Origin: Lucifuga dentata | Lineage: Eukaryota; Chordata; Actinopteri; Ophidiiformes; Bythitidae | Length of the DNA stretch: 64,000 bases | Assembly (NCBI GenBank): GCA_014773175.1 | Contig: VXCM01000052.1 | Span: 394,115-458,114 of the forward strand | Direction: 5' to 3' | Part shown: positions 40,101-47,252 of the stretch, piece by piece | How positions within the stretch are numbered: position 1 is the first letter of the stretch | Layout of the letters: every line of letters begins with the position of its first letter | The notes under the pieces: model-generated | Seen by the model: the letters and a program-made list of their open reading frames with translations, nothing else | What the model was told of the DNA's origin: nothing | Database searches by the model: none | Program-made: the position numbers and the translations under genes

Positions 40101-41932
40101 AGGGTAGTGGTGTCAGGCAGAGAGAACCACACCAGGCTGGAAGGTATGAAGCCCGACTGCCACTACCTTATTGAGATCCAGGCTTACAACTCTGCGGGAT
40201 ACGGGCCAGCCAGCCAGCACTTCCAGATCCACACCAAGAGAGCTCGTATGTCATCATTTAAAGCAGCTCAGTACTAACTGATCAGCATCAATCATTTCTA
40301 TGAGAGAATATGCAGGTTTTTGATCATAGTGTAATTGTTCTCCTGCTTTTTTTGTTTACGTCTCTGTCACCAGCTCCAAGTCGACCTCCCAGAATAATAG
40401 GTAAAAGGTTAAAGGGCCAGTCAGTAAATATTGCCTGGGAACATGTGGAGCCCCTTGCCAATGAGGCATCAATAGATGGTTACAAAGTAAGTAGGGTTTT
40501 GGTCTTATCTTACTTTTTTTTGTCTTTCTTTTGTCTTAATTTTTTACAATTATAATATCCGTTGCCTTTATTCTTAATATGACTATGTTGTTTGCTTTTA
40601 TGTAGACACTATCATTAACATTCTCTCTGGTCAAACATCATGTGCTGGGAGCTTTCCCCTATACTATATTCCCTATATTGTTTATACACATGTTTATACT
40701 GTGTGTACTGTAGGTGCTGTGCAGACAGGAGGGCCATTCCACCGGCACTCTGTACACAACCAGTAGGAGGTCCATAGACCTTCGCCTGCCTTCAAATGAG
40801 ACCTATGTGGTGGAGGTCCGGGCACACACAGAGGGAGGGGACGGGGCTGTGGCACAAATCCAAATCCAAATTAAAGGTAATGCATAGATTCCATTTGCTT
40901 GTCTGCTGTATTCAGAATCCAGAATAAGATGGATTTTCCTTTTACTCCACCTTAAAATTGTGTTAAAACTAAAAAAATCCACAGGATTTAACTGAATAAG
41001 TTGGACCTGTGTGTTGTTTTAGTTTCTGTTTTTGCTCAAGTGATACATTGCACAGAGGGCACTCATTTGGAGGGATGGCTGTATCTTAGATCACATTTTC
41101 AGTTCAGAGGGCAAAATCTACACAAACAAAAAAAACATATATGCTGCCTTCACATTGTTAAAATTTCACATCAGTTGAACAAAAATAAAGAAAGCCTTCA
41201 GTCACCAAATCAGGCTTTAAAACCAGCGTTGAGGTGAGATTTTGTGAATGTTCATTCCTGGCCTGTCATTTGCTAGTGAGAGTATTCCAGGTTTAAAGTT
41301 ATCATTTGTCATGGGCTAGGAGGTTCCCATGGGCCAGCACAGAGCTGTCACTTCAGGTTTCATACCTTAGATTGGAGGGCCGAGATGGGAAACTCCACAG
41401 TCCATGACTAAAGCCTGGTGATAACCCACTGACTATATGCCCTCAACAGCGGATGGACTGACAGGCTGGCTGACTGACTAGAGAAGGTCTTAAGCCTCTG
41501 TAATTGATCTTGATGAGCTGAGGAAACCTCTCCTGTGGTTTTTGTTATCCCTTATCGTTCAGTCCAGACACACCTGACAGCTTGATTTCACAGACCCGGG
41601 AATTTAAGCCATGGGGGATTTCAAATGCAGGGCACTGACAAATGGAGGGGCATTTAAGGTGATCTCCACACAGATGGGGTATAATATCACACTTCACACA
41701 GCAAATATGGATGCTGGTTTGATGGATGAGAGTGAGGCTCTCAAGGGATCTGGAGTTCACTGTTGCAGCACGTCAAGTCAGCAGCCAGTTTGACTGTAAG
41801 ACCAATTAATTTTTGAGCCAAAAATAACAGAGTTGCATCTCTCTGTCTCTCTTAGGTGGAAGTTCCACAGCTGCCCAGTGTCTCAGTCTATTCTCTCTGC
41901 TCCTGGTGGCTCTCCTCTGCCTGGATCTCTGA
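15208..41932 (+). CDS. cntn1: Contactin-1 (Ig/FN3 GPI-anchored neural adhesion protein), gene span of the coding exons
   Basis: Twenty-three coding exons join in frame (3069 nt, 1022 residues; human CNTN1 is 1018). Layout: signal peptide 1-20, cassette segment about 21-33, six C2-type Ig domains with paired cysteines C65/C115, C159/C212, C264/C311, C353/C392, C436/C484 and C526/C583, a PPGPPGG hinge near 602, four FN3 domains (about 604-997), then a hydrophobic GPI-attachment tail. Identity to contactin-1 rather than other contactins rests on segments such as [38 protein letters not shown] and [12 protein letters not shown], recalled from the family. Contactin-1 sits on the axonal and glial surface; with Caspr it forms the paranodal axo-glial junction and it binds neurofascin and NrCAM. 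Every domain border is a phase-1 intron, the typical arrangement for this family. All splice sites are GT-AG. The coding span is 27 kb, far shorter than the mammalian gene. Teleosts can carry two copies (cntn1a/cntn1b), and I cannot tell which this is. Confidence 0.96.
16023..16048 (+). repeat. Poly-T run
   Basis: Twenty-six consecutive T in cntn1 intron 1. Confidence 0.9.
16185..16219. repeat. Perfect inverted repeat, 16-bp arms, 3-nt loop
   Basis: GAATGACAAAAAGCAC (16185-16200) is followed by the loop TGT and its exact complement at 16204-16219. It lies in cntn1 intron 1, about 320 bases before the cassette exon, so it would be present as a hairpin in the pre-mRNA. Confidence 0.9.
16540..16578 (+). 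CDS. cntn1: cntn1 coding exon 2: 39-nt cassette exon
   Basis: Flanked by ttattacag and gtagga, this 39-nt exon encodes [13 protein letters not shown] plus one base. It enters and leaves in phase 1, so skipping keeps the frame: exon 1 plus exon 3 still give Asp at the joint. It matches in place, and roughly in its aromatic content, the short segment after the signal peptide that is absent from a known mammalian CNTN1 isoform. The size and phase are seen directly; alternative use is inferred. Confidence 0.8.
18878..18927 (+). repeat. (CT)n microsatellite
   Basis: Nearly pure CT dinucleotide run in cntn1 intron 2. Confidence 0.95.
20270..20295 (+). repeat. (GT)n microsatellite
   Basis: Short GT dinucleotide run. 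Confidence 0.9.
21255..21283. repeat. Inverted repeat, 12-bp arms, 5-nt loop
   Basis: AAGAGGAGATTT at 21255-21266 pairs exactly with AAATCTCCTCTT at 21272-21283. Confidence 0.85.
21285..21402. mobile_element. MITE-like fragment, family B copy 2
   Basis: Shares AACTAAAATACG, TGTCAGTAACAT-GTATGC and CGCTGGTATG-TCCTTTAA in the same order with 11612-11722. Seems to be one half of the foldback element, ending at a TTAA. Confidence 0.5.
21552..21611 (+). repeat. Poly-T tract with an N
   Basis: T-rich run interrupted by G and A and by an undetermined base at 21593. Confidence 0.9.
22341..22372 (+). repeat. (AC)n microsatellite
   Basis: Uninterrupted AC dinucleotides. Confidence 0.95.
22973..22993 (+). 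repeat. Poly-T run
   Basis: About 21 T, roughly 115 bases upstream of cntn1 coding exon 3. Confidence 0.85.
23108..23234 (+). CDS. cntn1: cntn1 coding exon 3: Ig1, first half
   Basis: Encodes residues 34-76 ([13 protein letters not shown]... to TYK), including C65 of Ig1. The motif [14 protein letters not shown] is close to human CNTN1 and is the strongest single sign of contactin-1. Acceptor ggcag, donor AA|gtaaca; ends in phase 2. Confidence 0.95.
24176..24351 (+). CDS. cntn1: cntn1 coding exon 4: Ig1, second half
   Basis: Encodes [10 protein letters not shown] through MQFG (residues 77-134), with the Ig tryptophan W77 and C115 ([10 protein letters not shown]). Donor T|gtgagt; ends in phase 1 at the Ig1/Ig2 border. 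Confidence 0.95.
24634..24729 (+). CDS. cntn1: cntn1 coding exon 5: Ig2, first half
   Basis: Encodes [20 protein letters not shown] through HYP (residues 135-166) with C159. Acceptor tctcag, donor G|gtacag; ends in phase 1. Confidence 0.95.
25778..25984 (+). CDS. cntn1: cntn1 coding exon 6: Ig2, second half
   Basis: Encodes [30 protein letters not shown] and [19 protein letters not shown] (residues 167-235) with W173 and C212. This stretch is very like human CNTN1. Donor C|gtaagt; ends in phase 1. Confidence 0.96.
27018..27117 (+). CDS. cntn1: cntn1 coding exon 7: Ig3, first half
   Basis: Encodes [14 protein letters not shown] through ITLECFALG (residues 236-268) with C264. Donor AA|gtaagc; ends in phase 2. 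Confidence 0.95.
27557..27738 (+). CDS. cntn1: cntn1 coding exon 8: Ig3, second half
   Basis: Encodes [11 protein letters not shown] through [20 protein letters not shown] (residues 269-329) with W276 and C311. Donor G|gtagga; ends in phase 1. Confidence 0.95.
27938..28062 (+). CDS. cntn1: cntn1 coding exon 9: Ig4, first half
   Basis: Encodes [15 protein letters not shown] through IRWLKNGIE (residues 330-371) with C353, an N-glycosylation sequon at N339 and the Ig tryptophan. PEWVE is a conserved contactin Ig4 start. Donor GAG|gtaata; ends in phase 0. Confidence 0.95.
28317..28348 (+). repeat. (AC)n microsatellite
   Basis: Short AC run with one CC interruption, in cntn1 intron 9. Confidence 0.85.
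28607..28724 (+). CDS. cntn1: cntn1 coding exon 10: Ig4, second half
   Basis: Encodes [13 protein letters not shown] through AELRVY (residues 372-410) with C392 ([10 protein letters not shown]). Acceptor tctcacag, donor G|gtgagt; ends in phase 1. Confidence 0.95.
29022..29169 (+). CDS. cntn1: cntn1 coding exon 11: Ig5, first half
   Basis: Encodes [30 protein letters not shown] and [16 protein letters not shown] (residues 411-460) with C436 and an NST sequon. Donor AG|gtaggc; ends in phase 2. Confidence 0.95.
29170..30726 (+). other. cntn1: cntn1 intron 11
   Basis: AT-rich; around 29280-29520 there is a T/TTTA-rich stretch followed by GATCTGGATCCAG, which may belong to the dispersed repeat seen at 37.5 and 61.6 kb. 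No exon recognised. Confidence 0.7.
30727..30854 (+). CDS. cntn1: cntn1 coding exon 12: Ig5, second half
   Basis: Encodes [40 protein letters not shown] (residues 460-502) with C484 and NIT and NST sequons. Donor G|gtaaat; ends in phase 1. Confidence 0.95.
31612..31784 (+). CDS. cntn1: cntn1 coding exon 13: Ig6, first half
   Basis: Encodes [20 protein letters not shown] through HYERSS (residues 503-560) with C526, an NST sequon and FIWSLDG. Acceptor ttccccag, donor TCT|gtgagt; ends in phase 0. Confidence 0.95.
31785..33062 (+). other. cntn1: cntn1 intron 13
   Basis: No exon recognised. Holds an 11-bp perfect palindrome with a one-base centre at 32349-32371. Confidence 0.75.
32349..32371. 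repeat. Palindrome, 11-bp arms, 1-nt centre
   Basis: TTTTCTGTAGT-a-ACTACAGAAAA is exact. Intronic. Confidence 0.85.
33063..33186 (+). CDS. cntn1: cntn1 coding exon 14: Ig6, second half
   Basis: Encodes [40 protein letters not shown] (residues 561-601) with C583. Donor G|gtgagt; ends in phase 1 at the Ig6/FN1 border. Confidence 0.96.
33774..33818 (+). repeat. (GT)n microsatellite
   Basis: Uninterrupted GT dinucleotides. Confidence 0.95.
34062..34105 (+). repeat. (GA)n microsatellite
   Basis: Uninterrupted GA dinucleotides. Confidence 0.95.
35794..35955 (+). CDS. cntn1: cntn1 coding exon 15: hinge and FN3-1, first half
   Basis: Encodes the PPGPPGG hinge between Ig6 and the first FN3 domain, then [20 protein letters not shown] and KNATT (residues 602-655). 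Donor T|gtgaga; ends in phase 1. Confidence 0.95.
36290..36439 (+). CDS. cntn1: cntn1 coding exon 16: FN3-1, second half
   Basis: Encodes [20 protein letters not shown] through [19 protein letters not shown] (residues 656-705), with the FN3 core tyrosine in YEFRV. Donor A|gtaaga; ends in phase 1. Confidence 0.95.
37034..37104 (+). CDS. cntn1: cntn1 coding exon 17: FN3-2, first part
   Basis: At 71 nt the smallest exon of the domain-coding part. Encodes [19 protein letters not shown] and TITWT (residues 706-729). The glycine run is a contactin hallmark. Donor ACA|gtaagt; ends in phase 0. Confidence 0.94.
37105..38272 (+). other. cntn1: cntn1 intron 17
   Basis: Contains a dispersed repeat with an A-rich tail (37491-37657, listed separately) and nothing else recognised. 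Confidence 0.75.
37491..37657 (+). mobile_element. Dispersed retroelement-like 3' fragment with A-rich tail
   Basis: After a poly-A run, CTCTGGATCCTGATCTGCACC, then TTCCCTGGGCCATTGCCCTT, CCAAGTTTTGTCAAAATTGA and TTTTTGAGTAATCCTGCT lead into an (AAAAAAC)n/poly-A tail. This order of words is one I associate with abundant teleost non-LTR retroelement tails; the family is not determined. Related words appear at 61.55-61.83 kb. Confidence 0.45.
38273..38507 (+). CDS. cntn1: cntn1 coding exon 18: FN3-2, second part
   Basis: Encodes [60 protein letters not shown] and YSAQD (residues 730-807), strongly CNTN1-like. Donor G|gtaagc; ends in phase 1. Confidence 0.96.
38508..39609 (+). other. cntn1: cntn1 intron 18
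   Basis: No exon recognised. A 14-bp perfect inverted repeat with a 4-nt loop lies at 39343-39374, about 235 bases before exon 19. Confidence 0.75.
39343..39374. repeat. Perfect inverted repeat, 14-bp arms, 4-nt loop
   Basis: TCACTCAGTGATGC at 39343-39356, loop TTAG, exact complement GCATCACTGAGTGA at 39361-39374. Confidence 0.9.
39610..39713 (+). CDS. cntn1: cntn1 coding exon 19: FN3-3, first half
   Basis: Encodes [20 protein letters not shown] and [15 protein letters not shown] (residues 808-842). Acceptor tcttcag, donor CAG|gtcagt; ends in phase 0. Confidence 0.95.
40056..40245 (+). CDS. cntn1: cntn1 coding exon 20: FN3-3, second half
   Basis: Encodes [39 protein letters not shown] and [20 protein letters not shown] (residues 843-905), with an ENHT sequon. 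Donor C|gtatgt; ends in phase 1. Confidence 0.95.
40374..40486 (+). CDS. cntn1: cntn1 coding exon 21: FN3-4, first half
   Basis: Encodes [20 protein letters not shown] and [18 protein letters not shown] (residues 906-943). Donor AAA|gtaagt; ends in phase 0. Confidence 0.95.
40714..40876 (+). CDS. cntn1: cntn1 coding exon 22: FN3-4, second half
   Basis: Encodes [20 protein letters not shown] through [20 protein letters not shown] (residues 944-997). [13 protein letters not shown] matches the family at this place. Donor G|gtaatg; ends in phase 1. Confidence 0.95.
40877..41855 (+). other. cntn1: cntn1 intron 22
   Basis: Nothing recognised beyond unique AT-rich sequence. Confidence 0.7.
41856..41932 (+). 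CDS. cntn1: cntn1 coding exon 23: GPI-attachment signal and stop
   Basis: Encodes GGSSTAAQ followed by a hydrophobic tail ([17 protein letters not shown]) and TGA. The small residues G/S/S just before the hydrophobic segment suit GPI transamidase cleavage, with no cytosolic residues after it. The exact anchor residue cannot be fixed by eye. Acceptor tctcttag. Confidence 0.93.
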
Positions 41933-42420
41933 ATGTAGCACCATCTTTGTCTTCACTTCCTGTGAAGGAGACTCTTTAAAGTTGATGCCTATCAGGACTT
42001 GGCCTCTTTCCACGACCTTTTGGTTCCACCAGGACATCATATTTCAATTCTCCCCACTGGAATATGTTTGTGGAACTGACACAAAAAAAAAAATAAAATA
42101 AAAAATAACAATTTGAGAAGGACAAAGACATTCCTTATTTAATATCCACAAGAAAAAAAGCCTCTTTGGAGGAGCATCAAAGGAGTTCTGTCAAGTTTTT
42201 AAATATGCCTTATATAAATGATTGTACTTATCTTTCACAATAAGATGTTTAAAATAGATAATGCCCATACGTGTATGGTCTACACTTTGGCCTGATTGGC
42301 TGTTTAATCTTAATACATCAGGAAACCAACTTTTCTGATATAGATACTGTATGTTCAGAAGTGTAGGTTTCATTTGATGTGTGAAGATGATCTATCTTTG
42401 CATTCCATATAAGCTGACTA

Positions 42421-42426
42421 AATAAA
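42421..42426 (+). terminator. cntn1: Candidate polyadenylation signal (AATAAA)
   Basis: A consensus hexamer 489 bases past the stop, followed within about 70 bases by T-rich sequence (gtatgtttcttttcttgctctt). Confidence 0.45.
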
Positions 42427-44331
42427 TAGCTGTGAAGGATAAGCGCATGACTTTATAAATTTGTATTCATATGTTTCTTTTCTTGCTCTTCAGTGGCATT
42501 ACTTCTGTTTTCTTTTCAAATTAAACATGTCCTCTGTTACAGTCAAAACAAAGTACAACCTCTTATGCTTTTATTAACAAGCATCATAGAGATATCTCAT
42601 GATAAAATAATATATCCAATATTTATATCATTTTGCTATCTAATATACTCCAGATTTTATAAGTTATTTGAACAAAAACAGATTGGTTTGACCTGCAGGT
42701 AATGCTTATGTCCAAATTATAATATTACTAGCAGGATACACTTTTTAGCTGTGTGCATGTTGAGATGTTATCTGGAAGATAATGAAACGGTACAAAAAAG
42801 GCAGAAGTGTGGGAGAGTTTAGGTGCATGTATCCTCATTTGCAAAGCTGAATGTAAAGCAAACTGAAGATGCATATCACATATCAGACAAATGCAGAGCA
42901 AAACTAAAGCAAATAGTGTGTGACAGTGGTTATTGATTGGTGACTCATGGTTATTTGATGGTGATCTCTGCTTATATTTGTAGAAATGCAGTAATCATTG
43001 CTTTGCCACATTTGGATCAGTTTTGTGTGAGTCACGCTCCAAACCGAGACAGAAAATGTGCATTAACTCTAAACTAAAACTCTTTTTGTTTTGACTGTAT
43101 CATCAGGATCTCAGTGGTAACAGCTGGTGATTTGTAAAGAAAGCTGGCATTTTATTTACTGTATGCATTTTCATTTCATTTCTCTTTTATGGTTTTGCGT
43201 GAGAGTCACCATTAACAGTTACAGTGAATGGTAGCGACGCTCATGACTTCCAATAATTGTGCAATGTCTGATTCATCAGTGGGTACTTTGTATTTTCTAA
43301 TAAGACAACTTGCCTAGCTCTCGTAATCTAGTGTATTTACTTTTTCATAATCTGGTGCGATAAGCAAAGCCATCCATGTCAGTGGTAAGAGTGGATCCAA
43401 AGCTCATGAAGTTTTCTCCAGATCATTTTTTGAATTAACATAAGAGTTACATGTGATCAGAGTTATATAATCATTATCAGCTGGTGTTGTTTATGTTTGC
43501 GCTTATTATTATATTTGTGTCATGACCCATTGCTGGTTGGACAGTTTAAAAGTTTATTTACCCCCATTGAAGGAAAAAAAAATGCTGCGTTTTGAATTCC
43601 TGATTAATTTTGTGACTGATGCTAGCCATGCTTCTACATTGTGACTATATCACCATCCACCACAAAGTGCTTTTCCCAGTTTCCCCTCGTGCTACAAATC
43701 ATAAAAAGAGTTGCCAAATGCATGAATGCCTTGAACTTTGACATTTTGGAGGAAGCAATGGCTCTACATTCTAACAAGCATGATATTGGAAACAAAATGG
43801 TACATTACATTGTAACATATGGACTTTTCAACCTCTCAGCTTCATATGAAAAACATTCCATTCCTGGGTGAGACATCCCTTTATGTCAGAGACAGAGGCA
43901 ATGTAGATTAGCCATTATGTGCATTATCTGCAAAGCTTCATTAAGTCAGTCATCTCATATGAAGGGTTGGGAGAGTTTTTAGTGAGGACATCCTCAACTG
44001 GCTACAGGAATCTCACTCATTGAAGTTCAGAAATGGTCCTGCAGACTCATGCACAGAATGGTTAGGATTTGATGACGTCTTTGGTGGCAGTGTTAGCAGG
44101 TTTGGGAGTTTGCTGAAGTTCAGAGATTCACTGGACATGAATGGCACATGTGAGGGATGAAATGAGAACTTCTCATTGGCTGGACTGAAAAGGAACAATT
44201 AAAGCATAGTTAACTGTATTAAAACTGTGTGTTGTCCTTGCTTTCTGTTGCATTGCTGAAACTGATGAGTCTTGGGGTCTGTTTTGCAGTGTCAATGAGT
44301 CATATTGAAGACACAATTATATTTCATGCAA

Positions 44332-44351
44332 AATAAAGCTTTCAGAATAAA
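44332..44351 (+). terminator. cntn1: Candidate distal polyadenylation signals (two AATAAA)
   Basis: Two hexamers 14 bases apart; either could end a longer cntn1 transcript. Confidence 0.3.
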
Positions 44352-44404
44352 AAAAAAGACATTTTGCGAAGCTGAAGATGTCTTTTCAAATTTTGATACT
44401 TCAC

Positions 44405-44503
44405 CCTGTCCAAATATTACATGGCTGTTTGCATCTCCGGTCAAGCTCTGCCCTCTGGCCCTCCTCCACTGGTGATGCAACCAGCCATGTGATTTTTGAA
44501 CCA
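44405..44503. repeat. Imperfect inverted repeat (foldback), arms of about 36 bp
   Basis: ACATGGCTGTTTGCATC at about 44420-44436 pairs, with one mismatch, with GATGCAACCAGCCATGT at 44474-44490. Pairing continues more loosely outward (AAATATT against GATTTTT). Resembles a small non-autonomous DNA element; no coding capacity. Confidence 0.6.
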
Positions 44504-44530
44504 GTTACAGCCAGTGGGATGTGTCAGAGT

Positions 44531-44566
44531 ATATACAGTATAGTTTTTAACAACTATACAGTATAT
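44531..44566. repeat. Near-perfect palindrome, 15-bp arms with one mismatch
   Basis: ATATACAGTATAGTT (44531-44545) against AACTATACAGTATAT (44552-44566), one mismatch at the centre of the arm, 6-nt loop. Confidence 0.7.
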
Positions 44567-45344
44567 TGTGTTCGAAGACGTGTCCACCGGCCTGTTGTTT
44601 CATCTCATGTCTTTTTAACTATACTGTGACCTTTACAGTCCAAATAGGAGTGTCAGTCTAAATCTGGGTGTTGCTGCTCCAGAGTACAAGTGTAAGCCTG
44701 AGTATGTGACTCAAATATGACTTTGACTTTGACTTAAAGTTTTAAAAGTTTCACTATCCGGAATTCATATTCATCCCTTTTCTATGAATAACAGATAGTG
44801 TATGTAGGGAAAATGCTTAGATTAGCAATAAAAACCACTAAAGTTTTGAAGTGACCACTTGAATTTGATCTAATAGCCAGCTGTGGAACAATGTTAGCTT
44901 TGGCTGAACTTTTTGTGCTGAACTAGCATTGTGGATTTGTCTCCAATTAATTGGAATGCACCATCAGTTGCAGCCCATGTGAAGAGAAGGATTAATGACA
45001 GTGAAGAACCTCCCTAAGTGCTTCTTGAGCACAGAATGTAAACTACGCATATATTGAAAAAGTCTGTGTCAGAAGTTTCAGGTCAAAGTGTGTTAGTCTG
45101 AGTTCACTGGTGACTGAATCTTTGTATAAGTCTTGAACTGAATGGAGATTAGAAGTCCAGACATTAAGTAGATGCAATGCAGATTTCAGTGCAGTACATC
45201 CATTATACTGCAAAGCAAACATTTACAATTCATCATGTTTTTACATGAAATGCATGTGCATGCACACAGGCATATGTTATTTCAACAGTTATTTCATGTT
45301 GGTACAGTAGACCACAAGTTCAAAAACTACACAAACTAAACCTT

Positions 45345-45594
45345 TTAGAGAGATTAACTCTCCCAAAATTTTCTACGAACATAATTTTAGCTTTCAAACT
45401 TACAGTCTTCAGCACTAACATAAAGTAACCCTTATGATGACACAAGCAACCTTTGCGATGTCATTAGAGCTCAGTTTCTCTGACTTTGCACAGCAGCCTC
45501 TATAGTCACAAAAGCCTTTATTGTTTTCTCATGATGAATAGTGCTCCACATGACCAGTAAACTGAAATTAAAATCAGTGGAGTCTTCCTTTAAA
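45345..45594. mobile_element. MITE-like element, family A copy 2
   Basis: Ends AATCAGTGGAGTCTTCCTTTAA, like AATCAGTAGAGTTTCCTTTTAA of the copy at 9.6-10.0 kb. AGTCACAAAAGCC and GTTTTCTCATG are the reverse complement of words in that copy, as expected from long inverted ends. The left border is uncertain. Confidence 0.45.
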
Positions 45595-45848
45595 TAAAAT
45601 TCTGCAAAAAGGAAGCTGTCTTAAATAAGCTCACCATAAAGCAAATCAATTAAAAAGCTTTACATTGGCCTTCAAACTATTTTTGCTTTTTGTCATTGCT
45701 GCCTTTAGATCCTTTAGATTTCTGCGTCTGCCTTTATATTGTTGCATCTTTCACAGAACAGTAATATATTCATAACAGTGTTTCATCTCTCAGATATCAA
45801 ATAGCTAGAGTATTATCTATGATTCACGAGCACCTTCCTTCATCAGCT

Positions 45849-45876
45849 TAGTTTTTTTTTTTTTTTTTTTTTTTTT
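45849..45876 (+). repeat. Poly-T run
   Basis: About 28 consecutive T. Confidence 0.9.
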
Positions 45877-46106
45877 GCAATGGCTACAACCAAAACACAG
45901 AAAGACGGTATTTCAATCTGTCCTCTTTTACAGATAAGGCCACTCTGCTGGTGTCTGAGAACCAGCTGTTTGAGTTTTGTCTCCCACTGAAATCAACTCA
46001 CAGAGAGAACAACGTACAGTTTTTTCCTGTAAATTCATCACAGATCTTATGGTTTATCAATCCAAGTGTATGCTAAACCTAATCCTGATCCCAGGTGTTT
46101 CCCCCG

Positions 46107-46129
46107 NACACACACACACACACACACAC
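46107..46129 (+). repeat. (AC)n microsatellite starting at an N
   Basis: AC dinucleotides after an undetermined base at 46107. Confidence 0.9.
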
Positions 46130-47039
46130 TAATCAGCATTATCCAGGCTGCTACTTGGTTCAGTCTAACTGCACTTCCAAGTTTCAAACTCATCACAGCA
46201 GCTATTAACCTTATTCATTCTCCTGGGAATTTTCTTATTTGTTGAGAGTTGCAGTCATTCAGTGTCACATTATAAAATGTTTAAGAACTAGATGTACTTT
46301 TTTCATTTACAGTGATGGACAGGGAAAAACTGCATTCTTGTGATCTTCTTGGCCATGAGTTTTTCCAGACAGGTGTTCCATCGCAGGACAGATTGTGCTA
46401 TTGTCTTTGTAAATCTACACCTGCTTTTTTTTTGACGTCTCAGACAACACAAAACACACTTTAAAGTGGTGTACACCAGACCAGAACCAGACTGCTTAGC
46501 TGGGAGCCCTGAAACGTGACGCCCTCTCTGAGATGCCTGCAGTATGTCATGCTGTGTCAGGCAGTAAGACTGGCCAGGACTCATGGAGGAAGGCTTCATA
46601 AGTAAAGGTCTCCATACAGATATTGTGTTACGTCCAGGTTTATCCAGTGAAGGACAAGCCCCCCTGTACCATTTGCTCTGATATGTCATGACCATAGAAC
46701 GTCTGCCAAGCAGATGAAATTAAGGCTGGGGCTGAGAAGAAAGAAAATGATTTGCACTTTGAAAGGGATAATGTCAGTCATCTCCACATAATGTGTGCTA
46801 GAGACAGTTAAAAAAAAAAAAAGCCATTTGTAATTTACTGTACAGGATCATACCAATGAGCTGGGAATGTTGACGAGTTCTGCTGGTGACTTTTGACATC
46901 ACTAAATTCACAACTCCTATCTAAACTTCACCAAACTAAAACTAGGTTGTCAGGTTGTAAAAGTGTTATGGTTCGATTGGTATTAAATAAAAGTCAAATA
47001 CTTAATATGACTTGAAAAGCACAGAGGTATAATGGCCAT

Positions 47040-47252
47040 GTTCTAAGAGCGCAGTTTCAGAGATGCGTCACTTTAAACAGAACCTTAAAGTTTCCAGCTC
47101 AGACTTCATTACGCATGTGCGGAGTGCGCAGCCTGCGCTCAGCGTGAGTGTGCAGAGCCGTCAAAGTTGGTGCTTACACGTTTACATGCGCCCAGACTTG
47201 TGAAGTAACTTTGCAGTAACTTTGTGGAGCGGAGGAAAGTTCCCTGCGAGCT
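47040..47252 (+). promoter_or_regulatory. pdzrn4: CpG-dense candidate promoter of pdzrn4
   Basis: About 12 CpG dinucleotides fall in some 210 bases, while flanking kilobases have few. The stretch near 47113-47143 (GCATGTGCGGAGTGCGCAGC, then CTGCGC) resembles imperfect NRF1-type GCGCA/TGCGC sites, and GCGTCAC near 47066 is a CRE-like half-site. High CpG density continues into the exon that follows. This suggests a transcription start just upstream of the ATG at 47253. Confidence 0.45.

Larger units (their letters stand above)
41933..44351 (+). other. cntn1: Probable cntn1 3' untranslated region and downstream DNA
   Basis: AATAAA hexamers occur at 42092-42097 (in an A-rich stretch), 42421-42426, 44332-44337 and 44346-44351. 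The first well-placed candidate is 42421, giving about 0.5 kb of 3'UTR. The pair at 44.33 kb would give about 2.4 kb, similar in scale to mammalian CNTN1. Which is used cannot be told from sequence. Confidence 0.5.
44352..47039. other. Intergenic region between cntn1 and pdzrn4
   Basis: Contains a MITE-like copy, an inverted repeat, poly-T, (AC)n and poly-A runs. A minus-strand frame at 46303-46695 (130 codons) has no recognisable domain and was not accepted as a gene. No RING-type zinc-finger exon for pdzrn4 was recognised here. Confidence 0.6.

Noticed and set aside
46303..46695. A 130-codon minus-strand open frame between cntn1 and pdzrn4, and a CDLLGHEFF stretch on the + strand that faintly recalls a RING motif
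   Set aside because: The minus frame has no recognisable domain, and I see no splice or promoter context. The + strand stretch lacks the conserved zinc-binding cysteines and spacing, so it is not the missing pdzrn4 RING exon.
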